A stretch of 64,000 nucleotides of DNA, taken from contig NC_049983.1 in the NCBI RefSeq assembly GCF_000003815.2, forward strand, positions 21,292,573-21,356,572, read 5' to 3'. The notes below the pieces were generated by a model, which did no database searches, had not been told where the DNA came from, and was given only the letters and a program-made list of their open reading frames with translations. A program made the position numbers and the translations under genes. Origin of the DNA: Branchiostoma floridae (lineage: Eukaryota > Chordata > Leptocardii > Amphioxiformes > Branchiostomatidae). Position 1 is the first letter of the stretch; each line of letters opens with the position of its first letter. Positions 24,089 through 37,707 of the stretch are shown here, piece by piece.

Positions 24089-27000
24089 TACTATAATTTT
24101 GACTTCATGACAGTGCATCTTGCAACTTGTCCCTTTGATACATTACCATGCATTATCATGTAACATACAAGTATGCTAATGACTTTATAAACTGCCACAT
24201 TCTTCACTGGGGCCATTTCACAATTTGACAGACACTAATTAGTCTAAAACTAGAAAAAGTCTAAAACCGTTGTCATGGCTGGGCCTGGGAATTTTCAATT
24301 TCCTTCCAAAATACATCATAGCTCCGAACTACTCTTTGAATAAGAATAACAAGAATATTATGCCTGCATTTGGAGTATTAACTTTAGTAGTTTATTTTAT
24401 ACAATTAACTTCAGTCTATTAAATTCTATTCAATGGTTTAAGTTGGAAGACTCGACTAAAAGTGCAATGTCACAAAGGCTATCTATTAGTATTACAATAT
24501 AATGGAATGCAAAAATGATTTATCAATTCCATCTGCACTGTATAGCCAACAACTGTAAACCAGCCCTTAAACAAGCTGAATCTCTGTAAGATAAATGTAT
24601 ATCAAATTGCTCCCATGACTGAATTTATGTTCACATAACAAGGCCTTCATCAGGAGTTACTGTTGGGGGGAAGTGCTCACCAGTACACATGACTTAAGGA
24701 ACTCCTGTGCCAACTTCTGTCACATCATAACTTCTGACTTAACAACATGTTCTGCAAGCAAATTTATCGCTGTGAAAGGCACAAGCTATCTAGCCAGCAA
24801 GGTGAAAAAAAAACCATGTAGTGCCATTTGATGTGTATGAATTATGAAATGGCTATAACATTCTCCAAAGTTTCTGGTTAAACGGGATATCTAGCCACTG
24901 TGCTCTTCTTGTACATCCATCAAATAAGACTGCATTTTGACATTGAGGAGAAAACTTTCATATCCAAACGGATATCCCACTCAAGATTTAACTAGGCCAG
25001 AGTTGGAACAATTTGCTTCAGCATCAGGCATAGATGGATGGTACCTGCCTTCCTTGCATAAAATCAATTCTTCAAAGGTGGATGAACACAGGAGAGGAGG
25101 TGGCTAGGTGAGGAGAAAATTACTCTTTCCACACATCCATGAGTGTGGGAGGATGATGTATTGATGCACAACATGCCCTTTTGATCTCCGGCTTTGGAAA
25201 AATATGGGGCAATTTTGCCTGTGTACTGGGTATGCAGTGACATACATTTGTAGTTGTAAGCTGTAATATTGGGCTTGTTCCTTCAGAATAGCAAAACATT
25301 ACAAAGTACATCCATAAGATGATAAAACGATGATCTTATACGTTATAGTGATTGTGTTTCACACATAAAGTTCTAGCAATACAATACTTACAGGTATCCA
25401 AAAGAACCATTCTACATTAAAAAGAATCATCTGTCATTAAACATATTCCCATTGTGACACAACTAAATCCTCAATTCTATCTAATCATTTTCTCATACCT
25501 ATGGTCTTTGTAATTCCTTGCACACAGTAACTAATGAGGTAGCTTTCCATTCCCCACTCCCTGTCCCTTCCCATTTCATCTGTAATCAAGCAGTTCAGGA
25601 TTGATATAACACCCAGCCTTCCCCTTGCATGTTGGTCCCCCAGGACTGCGATGTGGAGTCTGATGAAGCTAAATGTGCATCTGGATACTCACTAATGACT
25701 TGCTCTCCCCTTGGAAGGGGAGTTTATGATAGACTGGACCAGAATGCTGCACCAGTGTGGACAGCTGAAAGCCAATTACCCGCACGGCCATTTGTTTCGC
25801 CAAGGAAGTTCAAAACCTTTACGACCTGTCTCCCTTTTAAGCCACCTTCATTTTTCTTTCAGCGGGACTATTTGTTAACAGTAAGAGCCTTTAAAGGCAC
25901 TTGAAGTCTGGCAAAAAAATATTTCCAGTGAGTAAATAGTCAGTCTTATGCCTGGATCTCCCTTTTGAACCTTTGCCATATTTCTCTAAAATACACAGAC
26001 AGCACAGTAGGTCTGGCCTCATTAAGCACATTTTAATATGACATGTAGATTCTACAGATGCCAATTAAGATGCCTTTATTGCAAATCACAATCAAAGCCT
26101 AATAGCAAATCCGTGCATATTTGGGGCCGTGGGGAAATACTGGAATGCCTGCAGAAGCCTCTTGGTGCCATCTAAATCATTAAATCCCTCGACAAGAACT
26201 TAATCTCCATTTTCTTGAACATTGAGTTGAGGAGAAGTATTGAAATTAATGTTGTAAAAAGCTGAGCTACAGCCAGGATTTTTACAGGTTAAAAAACACT
26301 CTAATCTAAATTAGATCTACATGCAATATTAATCAAAGTAAATATTGTTCAGCCTAAAAGCAATTCTATACTGATATTTTATTTAATTCAGCATGCCTTG
26401 GGCACATGTGACCTAAGATTAGTAAGAATCATTGAAGTGTATTTAGGGTATTCTCCTCTGCTGCTGAATGTGCCCTTTATTTCAACCTTCTGCAAATCCA
26501 ATTGGGACATGTTCCCAATACTGGTAAACCTTTTGCCATACACCAAAAGGTGGCATAGCAAAACTCAGATTAGATATTAAAAAAAAGGTCATTTAATGTG
26601 CTAAGCACTTAAGTGGCATACCAGGTAATTTCCTGAGAAAATGTTAGAACAATAACTAAAGATGACATCGTGTTAACAACCAAACCGATATTTTGATCCT
26701 AGGCGGATCATCCTCCTAGCTAGATTGTCATTGGTCGATATTCAATAAGTAGGAGAGGCAGTAAAGGTCATGATGAAATCTCCCAGGAGGATCCACACCA
26801 GAGGTTAGGGCTGCAGGCTTCAACTGCTCACAGGATTTTGATTACAGAGCTTCTGGCCTGGGCTTAGCGAAATCATTTGACTGTTGTCGTGATCACAAAG
26901 GAGCAAGTTGGTCATTTAGATCAGAAAAATTCATTTTCATCCTTATCTGATCTCTAGAGTTGGTACCTTAGCACCACATTCTCGTAAAACTAAGCATTGA

Positions 27001-28121
27001 AAAAGGTAGCAATGCTTATCCTCTTCCTCCCCTACTGGTTTGAAATATTGAAATGGCCTCCTCCTAACTACCCCCTTGTGATGCTGAAACTGCGAGTCAC
27101 GCGATGATGAAATCCATATCAACAATCAATATCTCTTCCTGGGTGCAGTGCGGCAGTCTTACAAGTATCGTCACAGCCACGTTTTAAAATAATGTTTTTG
27201 CCTTTGGAGCAGGTACAAGTGAATTTGCAAGGGGGAGCTTGTCTAGTGCTGTATACAGACCAAAGGTTCCATGGCCACAACTGTTAGTAGTGTTACAGTT
27301 CTTTACTTTTGAAAAAGAAAAGGGGCTTTGAACTTGATATTTACCAGATGTGCTCGAACCCAGTAAATTGGACAATGAACCTGCATTTACATACTCCTAC
27401 AGCAGTCGATGCTACTATCTCTCAAGACGTTGTTCACTGTAGCTAAAAAGTAGGGGATTTATCTAAGCATGGAAAGAAATGAGGCATATCCTTAAATGGG
27501 TGACTTGAGATGCCTCAACCATTGCTTTAATGGCCATTTGTCTGATACTTAGGGAACAGAATGGCACTAGACTGAAGAAAAAATCCTTTATCTATAAGAT
27601 AAAACCTGTTATGTCCAGTGTATTTTCCAGGATTCTCAACACAATTTCTACTTAATCCATTCATGAATAGCAAATGATATCCTTAAAAACTTTTACGCAG
27701 TTGAAGAAGAGATAGAAAATCATGTGACAAGTTCCTGCCCTGTCTTCATCTCTTATTCATGATCGCAGATGCCCATTTGTGTCCAGTTAAAATTCCAGGG
27801 CAGCTCCTGCATAGAGCTAATCATCGGGCACACGCGCCACCCCGCAATGGGGCAAATCCACCATAAGTCCAACTCCATTAACAGGAATATCACAGACTGC
27901 CAGGGACTGTATCCTCGAAGACAAGACTCAGTAACCCCTGCCCTCTATTCCATCTAAAATGGAATAATCCAAGATCTCTCTGTTTGACTCTTCTCTGCCC
28001 ATTATGTACCTGTGCTGAAGAAGTCTCACACACTACTCGTAGTCTTAGCATTATGTCACACTTTGTGATTTTCATCCTGCCAAATTTCTGTCTTATCATT
28101 TCTCAAAGAGCCCCTCCAACA

Positions 28122-29433
28122 ACTAAGGCCCACTTTACATTACGCTTTTCGCGTTAGCGGGACTGGCGTTAGCGGGACTGCGTTAGCGGGAGCCCCGTGT
28201 AAAGAGAGTTCCCGTTAACGTAGTCCCGCTATCGTCAAATTTTCTCCCGTCCACTCCGAAGCGTACGGCCGTAGGCTCAGCGGGAGTCCCCGTCAACGCC
28301 AAACTGCGTATAAAGCGAACACGTCGGGCTCGCGTTAGCGGGAGTCAGGGTTTAGACGTTTAGCATAAAGCGCGCGCTTATTAGCATATGGCGCGAAAAA
28401 ATGGTGGGTACAGAAACTCAGATTTGCAAAACATTGGAGGAAAATTGCCAGCAGCGATCATGTTCATAACGCTGGGTAAGAATACAGTGATAAGAAAACA
28501 GTCTCCCGATGGTTACTTTTTTATATACTAGTAGAATGAATGTCAACCCAAAAATCAACCCGAACTACGCAGAAAAAATAGTTTTCACGGCCTGCCTTTT
28601 CCGTAATGGCCACCTACGCAGGCTCTTACGTCAATCGGGTCTGCAGTCAACCTTCAAAGCAGGCGGGATGTCAGCGAAAAATAGTCTCATTCTCACATTT
28701 TTGGACGACCTACTTTTGCACAATTTTCGTGGAAGACCTGTAAAAAAATATACAAGTTCGATTCCGAATATTTTCTCCTGCAATACATCGTTACGTTGTA
28801 CCGAAACAGAAGCCGCTATCTCTGCAAATTTTGTATGAAGTAATCCCATTACGCGTCTCCGATTGGCCGTTGCTATGACAGTGGTGGCCGTTGCTATGAC
28901 ATTGGTGGGGAAATTCCCGCCACATGAACTGCTGGCAGCTTGAGTTTTTACGTACGAGGTAGTTATTATACCTGCAGGAATTGTGCGTATATTCACGGTT
29001 ATTTCAGTACGTAGCCATAATTTAGCAGGTCATCACTGAAAGAAAGGGATCTTCTATCAAACAGTTCGCTTTGAAAGGGTTTTTAAGTGCTTTTTTATCG
29101 AAAATTTTGTGGTCGAAGTTACCGGAAGTGTCAGCGAAACAACAACGTAGTCAGGGACTTGTATTTCTCATGCAAGTCACGTATTTGAATTTTCAATCAC
29201 TTGGTAGCGGTATGCAAACAAAAAATTAACGTTTGTTCAATATAACAACGTGCAGCTAAAAAAAACTGCTATCTTTACGGGTAGACTTTCACCAAGATTT
29301 TACATTCCACCGCGCGCCGCGGGTGTCCTGTCAGATTTCCGGGCGGTGTGTCTAAAGAGGTGCCGATAGCGGCGTCCCGATAACGGGAAATTTACCGCTA
29401 ACGCGAAAAGCGTAATGTAAAGTGGGCCTTAGT
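28122..29433. mobile_element. Non-autonomous DNA transposon with 39-bp perfect terminal inverted repeats
   Basis: The first 39 bases (from actaaggcccac) and the last 39 (ending gtgggccttagt) are exact reverse complements. If the outer ACTA/TAGT is target sequence, the element starts AGGCCC and TA flanks it. Subterminal GCGTTAGCGGGA-type words recur at least three times at 28148-28190 and again near 28330, with related inverted words near 29370-29400. The interior is CpG-rich relative to its surroundings. It has a duplicated gtggccgttgctatgaca-like word near 28880 and one 109-codon frame (28509-28838) with no recognised family. The superfamily is not settled. Confidence 0.8.
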
Positions 29434-30917
29434 GGCAAAGTCCCAGAGGTGCTTCTAAGGGGATTTGTGGTCCTGCTATTGGCAATAATCTGGCACAGGC
29501 AGGTCCTAGGGGGGCTTTACCACAGAGATGGGTGATCACAGCAGCCAGCCTCTCAATTACCCAACATAACACTCCACAAGAGACCTTATCCATCAGAAGT
29601 ATTCATCAATGGTGAAGGGCTGACGTCAGTGTTGTCTTGCGCAGAAAGGGCCAAAAATGGGAAGACGATTATAGTCCCTACTTAAAACCTTTGAAAAACC
29701 TTCTTTTTCCTTGGAAATTTTTGCCCAACCTTGAGTTTTTTTTTGCTAGAAGTGACAACTAGGGTCTTATCTTTCATATTTTGGTCAAAATTTCTTCAGT
29801 TGACCAGTTTTGATGGCGTAGTGATAGATCTGAGTTGTTGGGTCCAGCGGATGGCTACAGGAGTGAAACTAGGTCAAAGGTGAGGTTTGTTTTCTTTGGT
29901 CAGCTGTGCTGGGTGAACGAGCCAAACAACCCTCTGTTTTCTTTGCATGTTTCTCAAGTATTCCCTTGTGACTAACTGCTGGAGAAGAATTTTTAAGATT
30001 GAACTAAAGGTAAGTTCTTTTACAAGGACTTGTTTCACTGTCTCTTATGCTAGGCTTCAATGGAAGCAAGCAACTTTAATGTCTGACCTGAAGGGCTCCT
30101 GGGCCAGGCTTAGGGAGGAATTGGGCTTATGGAAGAATCAACTCATAATGCCAGTTCCTTTCCCACTTCTCCTAATTAGTTATGGACTGGAGAAATCAGA
30201 TTTATCAGGAGACCTAGAAAGGATAAGAGCCATTTTGTTTGTCATTGCAACAATAACTAATACAATGTAGCTTAATTATAGTAAAAGTGCCATTTTATTT
30301 GTTCATTGTATCAATAATTTCTACAGTACATGAAATCTACAGTGTAGTATTACTGATGCCATGATGCCAGTATTGACAGATAAAACCAATTGCAACACCA
30401 ACCCAGTGCAGCAACCTAGTTGTCCAACTGATGCAATCTTCTTTGTTGAACAATCAATGAACAATCAAAGATTTAAACTTAAGCATTTACAACAGCAGAC
30501 AAGGTAGCATTTAGACTGTTTGGAATGCATGTTTATAAACGCATTAAAGATCAACTTGAGCCACATACAGTTGCACTTAAGCTCGGTAAACTGCAACAGC
30601 TTTCATGTCCATGCCCAGGGGGGCCATGTTTGCCTCTCACAATTGCTTTATTTGCTGCCAAATTCATGGTCTTCATTACAAGTTACGCCGTTAAAATGTC
30701 CAGAAAAACATTTTTACGAGACTACTAATGTCGTGTAATCATATGCTACTATCTGAGGAAGGGACATTATCCTGCATTATATATGGCTAAATTTTACCAT
30801 CAGTGATGCTATAAGCAATGGCATGTTTTATCACAAGCTGCAGCCGTATCAGGCGGTGTAATATTCTACGAGACACCGGTTTATGACCATTCAAGAATAA
30901 TTAAGTTGATGTATTGA

Positions 30918-31103
30918 ATTCTTGCTAATGCCTCCCATCTGCAAGATCTGATATATCATAAAGTAGCCAGCCAAAAACAAAGACATGAAACATTGACAGA
31001 TCTAATCAAACTTTCTTCTCAACTTTGCTGTCTGTTTGTTCTTGCCATCATTGCAAGTGTGGTGGTGCTGGCAGTAGCTGCCTTTGCTACCATTGGTTTC
31101 TAA
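30918..31103 (+). other. Open stretch ending in a possible membrane-anchor helix
   Basis: A frame open for 61 codons after a TGA ends LFVLAIIASVVVLAVAAF, then ATIGF and TAA. The last 24 residues are a near-ideal transmembrane helix preceded by KLSSQLCC. There is no ATG at its head. It would need to be a terminal exon with an acceptor such as gacag at about 30997, whose pyrimidine tract is poor. No neighbouring exon was recognised. This may be chance. Confidence 0.15.
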
Positions 31104-34100
31104 GGCTTAGGGTCCGACCTGGTGTCCGACTGGGTAGCTTTCGGAAACGAAAAATATGATATAAGGCAACGAAAGACACAGAACATTTTTAAAAAATAGT
31201 CATAAGCATAATTTGTGTATATTCCTTGATAAAGACTTTAAAATTTAGTTTTTGTTTCCGCGAACATCCCGGTCGGGGACTGCTTTGGAAATGGGACCTA
31301 GGCCTTAGCTGGGATCTGCTGGAGTCTGCTTGTTTCATCCCTGTTTTAACATTCTGTCTCCACCTTGAATGATGAAGTGCTGCATCCTCGCAGGAGTTCA
31401 CATCAGGTTGCTGGCTATTTTATCAAAATCTTGGATCTAAGGTTTTCTTCTTGCTGTTACCTCTTTTATTACAAACCAGCGGGGAAACAGAAAAATAATT
31501 ATAGTAGCCTTATCTCCCAGAGAGCAGGAACGGGTCACATTTTACGCCCCTTACTTGTTGTCAAGTGAAAGTGTATTGTACTGCCCTCAAAGGCATCATA
31601 AAATTCAAACACGGAATGTAAAGCTTATGGTACACTGCAATTTTTCTTCACTTGACCTCATACATGGCCTGCATGCAAAATCCTACCAGGCCATTTAATG
31701 ACAATATGTTGTTTGCTGGGTGCCAGCCAATACAGTACAGTATACATGCTGTTACAATGTATATTTTTCTAACCCTAACCCCTAAATACAATCAACAAAA
31801 TTTGTCAAAGATTTTGCAGGCAAAAGTTTATGTATCTTAGGTGGTTTCAATGACAGCTACAGCCATGTACTAGTACATTACGACTTCTAACCAACCATAC
31901 TTGCTCAAATTAGATCATGGACATGCTACAACTTTCCCGCACAGATGCCAAATGCCCTTGAATGTGAGGTTGGGTATTACACATGCAAAGCAAAATTGAG
32001 ATAAATGTTACTTGGGGATGATAGTATCAGCAACCTGCATTAACATGGTTTATCAACTTTGGGGCTCACGTCATAGGAGTAAGGGAATGTGTACAGGGCT
32101 CAACTACAATCATATAATGTATTGTAAAGTGCTGGTTCGTCCCATAACATTTATCGATGGCGCCGTCCAATATGGGAAATGGCCACCGTTTCACGACATG
32201 ATGTCGGGAGAGCAGCAGTAGCACACTATTCATTATTTAGACTCCATTTTCTATCTCGGTCTCTAAGTGCTTGTATTATCATTGGGGGAAGAGTGACCTC
32301 TAATTTTCTAGGGTCATCACCAGCCCTGCCAGGTCATACAGCCTTGACAGAAGGGTAAAAGTTCAAAGGTAACTTCTATGAAACAATAGGAAGAGATTAT
32401 GCTGAACTGTTACCTGTTTTGTTTACAGTCTTGAAAGTTATTTTACAACAATTGATGGTCAAGAGTTGAAGATTATGGGAAGAAAGAAGTCAGTTTGTTT
32501 CTAACACAGGTATCTGGAATATTTGCATATCAAAATAATCTTGTTATGGTTGACTTTAACCCATAATTTTAAAAAACATCCCCAGAAACCAACAATTGTC
32601 TGGCGTTCACATTCAATCTTAGACTTCCTACTGGTAACTATCTATTGCAAAGTACAACAAAACATGGAGCAAACTATTAAGACTGGACAAAATTCCAAAG
32701 AAACTAGCTTTTATAGATACTACCCTGAGGGTGAATGATATCGATACTATCACAATTAGGGTACTATGATGTAAAACTAGAAGCCAAAAGCCCTCAATAG
32801 TTTTGCCTGCAAGCATGTATTGGAAAATCCTTTTCTTGGTGAAGCCTCCATTAACTTTCTGCCGCTTATCTTCATGGTAATACCACCACCTATCAGGGGA
32901 TTCACAGACGACACTAATGCAGCACCCAGTGACATTCTGATTGTTGAATGAGATCGAGGCATGCATTGAATACATATATCATTCTGCAATAATCTTCTGT
33001 ATCTAACCTATGTTTTAGCATGATTGTTGTTTTAACTGAACTACATTTGAATAAGGTTGTTGTCGAATAAGCAACACTACCTTTATAAAAAGTGATATCG
33101 CCGGAATGTTACAAGGTTAACAGACTCAGGGGGCATACAAAAACAAGAGCATCACCAATATTCACTAAGTTCCTAGGACATCATTATAGCCCAATTTAAT
33201 GGGTTAGACTGTTCTATAATACAAAAGAATTGGAGAAACAAAACATCTAAGAGTTGGTGCCAGTCTCTATAACTATGAACTGACCTCAAATGAAGACCTC
33301 TGACCTTTCTGATTGGCTCTGCCCCAGAAAGTCACAAGAAGCAAATCCTCTGGTGCCAAGTTCATAATTTCAAACAAATTTGACTGTACTTCAAGGTGAC
33401 ATCAATGGTTAAGCTTGTGCATGTAATACATGCCAGAGACCAATAGTAATAATACCTGGGATTCGCCATTAAGCAAATTTCCTTTTTTTACTGCCACATA
33501 CTGACCCTTAGTTGCTGACCCTTGTAGGACTGGTCCTTGGCACAGTCCCAGCCATTCCTCTCCCACTCATATCTACCATGACCTTGGGGCACATTATGTC
33601 AAAAAGGTTACCCTTTAACCAGCCCCCAAGGCTGCACAAAGATATAACTGGTATCTCCTTGTTTTACAGGGCCTCACTGCACTAGTTAGAGCATCAGATA
33701 TAAATGCAACATGTCAAAGTTAATCTCTGGGGGTGGGTGGGGAAACTGTCAGTCAACCCACATCTATAAACTTACTAGCCAATATCACATTATGCAAAGC
33801 CTGATTAACACTTCTTATACCAGTATACCATACAGGGGATAACTCTTGATTCAAAACCAGCTATAACTTGTGTCCATTTTTTAGATCTCACCAGACTCCC
33901 ATGTATTGACACTAGTTGCAGGTCAACATTGCTGAAGACCCAGACATACATGTAACGTTATGCATTTACAATGAAATGACTCCTTTTGTTATTGGCAACA
34001 TGCACCTGTCCATCCATCCCTCAGGTTAGAATCACTGCACCAAAGCAATGAAGTACTTGATAGGACTGCAGCTGTACTTGGCACTGAGACAGACTTGTAA

Positions 34101-34349
34101 TCAACAGTTGCACCCATTTCCAGCAACTGAGATTGGCACAGATAGTCGCCATTTAAGCTTTTAGAACAATGGGTGGTGTACAAACAAATGTTACCTTCCA
34201 TGCTTCCAACTCTTTGGAGGAGGTGGATATTAAATGCTGCCTTATGAGATGGAAATATGCCAAGAAAACAGGGACAACCTTCAGGTGGGACAATCTTTGC
34301 CCCCACATTAGTGTTCCATTAAAAGCGGAGAAATTTTCATTGCAACTTT

Positions 34350-34405
34350 GGTTCCGGGTAATTGATAATAAAGTATTGGTTCCAGGTAATTGATAATAAA
34401 GCATT
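34350..34405. repeat. 28-bp tandem duplication
   Basis: Two adjacent copies start ggttccgggtaattgataat and ggttccaggtaattgataat. They differ at two positions. Confidence 0.9.
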
Positions 34406-36405
34406 TATTACAACTGTGCAGCATAAACTCAGTCTATGCTACACTATTCAGTCATGTGAATGTATAACTAAAAATGAACTTACACCGTACTCACAAAAAG
34501 TGACAGGTTAGACATGGTGTACAATGCATAATTGTCCTATTATGTTTGCCTTTTACGTTTGCCAAGTTTGTTGTTTGCCATCACCTGGCTGCTTTTCCAG
34601 ATACCTGTTGGCATACTTCATAGTTTCATAACAGATGCATCTATAAGCTGATCCAGTAGATTCACATGCAAAAAGGAAAAGTCCTAACAAGTAAGTTTTG
34701 AGAGGACATACCTGCCTACCCTTACATATCTGAACCTGTTTCTTTTATTGAATTGGAGAGTAGGAAGATGTTTATATATAGGGTAAAAAAATTGATTCTT
34801 TAAGCCAATGTTCAAAGGGAGATTGGCCAGGCTGAACAGGAAACTCTTTGCATCTGATTCTAATTTTCTGGAGAACCTAGAAGCTGACAGGTTCCTTGGT
34901 GTGGGGTGAAGGTAGTGTGACCACAACATCATAGGCCAGGCTACCCAGCATGCCTGAGTGCTCCCTTCAAAGACATCAGGGGATATCTGGTCATTCTGGT
35001 TCACCAGTCGTGACCTCTGAAAGTTGGGTTCACCACACACTCAAGGACAACAGCAGGCCCTGTCATGCTTTGTTCTATACTTCAAGGAGGAATAACCACA
35101 CTTGTTCAATACTTCAAGAAGGAACAGTGTCTGTCAAGTATTCAATAAAGGAAGCAAGTCATGCTAATGCAGTGCTACCTGTATTCCATCTTTAGGTAGG
35201 GGTCTTTCTTCTTTGGAGAAGTGATTCCTGCCACTTTTACTTTTGTATGGATTATTCCAGCTACACTCATTTAATTAGATTCTCTGAACATAGGTTCCAG
35301 TCTGAGACAACCTTCTTTGCGGAAAATACAGTCCACAACCTGACTGTAATGGTCTGAGTCTGTGCTAAAGTCTAGCATAATAGTTTGTGTGTAGCCTAAA
35401 GCCTCCTGATTGAGTCTGAATTCTAGTCTACCTTGCTGCCAGAGCCTAGTAGGTTCCAGTCTACTTGTCTCAAACTTCAAAGGAAAAAAAAAGTTGAGCC
35501 TAACCCTGAAATCTCTGCCCTCTTTTACTCACTCACATACTGAACTAATCGCCCCTAACAAGTGTAAGTCACCCTAAATCTGATCTTTCCTGATGGAGGT
35601 TGGGAAGTTGAGTCAGGTTAATTGTTGAAGACTGGCATAAAATATAGGATTTCTCCAGCTAGTCTGGTCTACATTAGCAGTCAACAAATAGGCCTTGTTA
35701 TGAGGGAAACCATTGCCAGATTTCTCAGTGACTTACCAAAGAAAAGTGGCTGACAGGGAACTGGCAGCAGGAAATGGGGATAAATCTAAGGCAGGAGTTG
35801 AAGAAACTGCTGAGGTGTGGCATAACAAGATATTATCGGTGCTCAGTTTTAAAAGCGGACAGGAGGAAATGGAAAGTAGGCTTGGTGGGTGGTAAGACTG
35901 ACATTGACAAACCACTGAGAATACCTTCAGGGAAAAAAAATAGCCATTGGTGGCCCAATACTGGTTCTGCTCCATTTCCAACTGACCTAGAAGCCACATA
36001 CTACCTGGATGCCAGGGCCTATACAGCACCACTCCTGGGCTCGAGGGCCCAAGGAAATTCTAAAGCAGGCCTCCTGAGTTATCATTGAGACCAATATTAT
36101 TGAGATCAGGCTAGGGTCTGGCATCCAGGGTACTTTAATACTGGCACACTACACAAAAAAGATAGACTGTAATTCACCAGGAAGAGTTCACGGAATCTTC
36201 AATACTTTTCTGTACAATTGGAAGAGACCTGTAGTTGTATATCAATCATGTTACAAAAACTTGTTGTGACAATCTGCAGATCCCAGGTTCAAGGTCAGAG
36301 CAAAGTACAAATTTTTGTCCCTGGAAGTCATTTAAGTTCATTGACCATGGAGTGTATACTGGTAACATACTTGTCTACTTGCCTTAACTCACTTGATACT
36401 TTTAT

Positions 36406-36954
36406 CATGCCCGTAGCCAGGATTTTGGTTGGGGGGGGGTTCTTTTTAGTAATTGTGGGACCATCGAGCTTCGGCGCGAGACTCACGCCAAAGGCGTGAG
36501 GTACCTAGGGGGGTCCGGGGGCATGCTCCCCCGGAAAATTTGAAATTTTGACCCTCTGAAACACCATTTCCTGCATTTTGACGGGCAAAAATCGCTTGCA
36601 AAGTTTAATGCCATGGAATTTCTGTTTAAAGACAAGGCTTTTGCGTAAGTCTTTGAGGCCAACTCCCTCGACATATTTTCACCATGTCCGACACCAAAGG
36701 CGCGAAGCGTCTCAATGGAGGTCCTGGGAAATTTTGAAATCTGGACCCTCTGAAAAGCCATTTCCTGCACTTTCTGGGGCAAATTTTGCTGATAGACTCA
36801 CTATGATTGGCTGAAATGTCTATGAGGGAAAAATGCAAATCAGTCATGCCTTTGAAAAAAAATCTTAGGACATGAAAAAGTGGACCATCGAGTCTGAAAA
36901 AGCGGACTTTTTGAGCGTGTGGGGGGGTTCGGAACCCCCCTGGCTACGGGCATG
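36406..36954. mobile_element. Inverted-ended repeat with catgcccgtagccagg termini
   Basis: It begins catgcccgtagccagg and ends cctggctacgggcatg, exact reverse complements. G-rich and C-rich runs lie just inside each end. Two diverged internal copies of a segment containing gaaattttgaaatctggaccctctgaaa-like text and ccatttcctgca lie near 36530 and 36730. No coding capacity is convincing. Translations through the end give GGSEPPWLRAC, which can contaminate predicted proteins. Confidence 0.75.
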
Positions 36955-37237
36955 TTTATACAATGCTTACAGCAAAATGTGCAAAGGTTATGCGCGAAAG
37001 ACTGTTCAGTGTAACAATATGAACTGCTGCTGCCCCAGGTGTACCAATGATACTGATATATTAACTTGAAGGGTGGTTATAGATACATTGTGTACATAGA
37101 TTTATCACTTTGTCATCTTTAGGGCAACATCAGAAAAAAACTTTCAATACCTCAATTTTAACCTATCCTTGCAATACCTCAACTGGCCGATATGCAAGAA
37201 TGCATTTTTCACGAATGTTCAAGGACTTTAATCTTAC

Positions 37238-37366
37238 CTGTCTCTGTGTGGCCACGTAGATGTAGTTCTTGTCCTGTGTGAAGTACATGCTGGGGAGGAC
37301 GGCACTGTTCGCCACCACGGTCAGGTCCTCATATTCCTGTCCACTGGTGCCTGACGTCACCACAAC
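37238..37366 (-). CDS. PLXNA: Plexin third coding exon: last Sema blade
   Basis: Encodes residues 440-482 (129 bases, phase 0 at both ends). The segment EYEDLTVVANSAVLPSMYF then YIYVATQRQ matches the plexin stretch ending in a YLYVMT..QV-type strand just before the VPVE.C linker. The acceptor is gctgcag and the donor is CAG|gtaaga. The exon is short and isolated between introns of 9.1 and 25.7 kb, so it was accepted from motif order and frame agreement, not length. Confidence 0.88.
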
Positions 37367-37501
37367 CTGCAGCACAACAACCAACAGTCAATGCCTTGTA
37401 AGAAGTAAGTATTTTCCCGCTCTTTGCTTCTTTCTACATATAAGACCGTGACAGGAATATGTGGACAATCTCAATATATGACATTGAACTATAACAAGTA
37501 A

Positions 37502-37707
37502 TCCTAGTTCATCTTCATCTGCAGGGTAACCTATATCCGTTGTTACATCCGTTGTTTGTAAAGATAGCGTATTTAGGGATACCAATTCGATGGACAGTGG
37601 TTTCAGACTGCAATATTGTAATCTTAAACCACTCAATATGATATCCTTAAATGCATTGTTTTCAAACAACGGATATAGGTTACCCTGTGGTCAAAGGTGA
37701 ACTAGCA
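37502..37707. mobile_element. Inverted-repeat element (MITE, copy 2)
   Basis: The arms gggtaacctatatccgttg (37524-37542) and its exact reverse complement (37667-37685) match the arms of the element at 6211-6426, as do the outer ctagttca/tgaactag ends. No clear target duplication remains, so it is probably the older copy. Confidence 0.75.

Larger units (their letters stand above)
11499..37237 (-). other. Plexin intron between coding exons 4 and 3 (25.7 kb)
   Basis: The largest intron in the window. It holds a LINE relic, a promoter-like CpG patch with an ABCA-like exon fragment, a pogo-like MITE, the 1.3-kb long-TIR element, a short 28-bp duplication and the GGCTACGGGC-ended repeat. The stretches 11.6-17.4, 20.5-23.9, 24.1-28.1, 29.5-30.9, 31.2-34.3 and 34.5-36.4 kb show only short open frames with no family signal. 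Confidence 0.75.

Noticed and set aside
36483-36814. Frames inside the GGCTACGGGC-ended repeat
   Set aside because: They derive from repeat sequence, with mutually overlapping frames on both strands.
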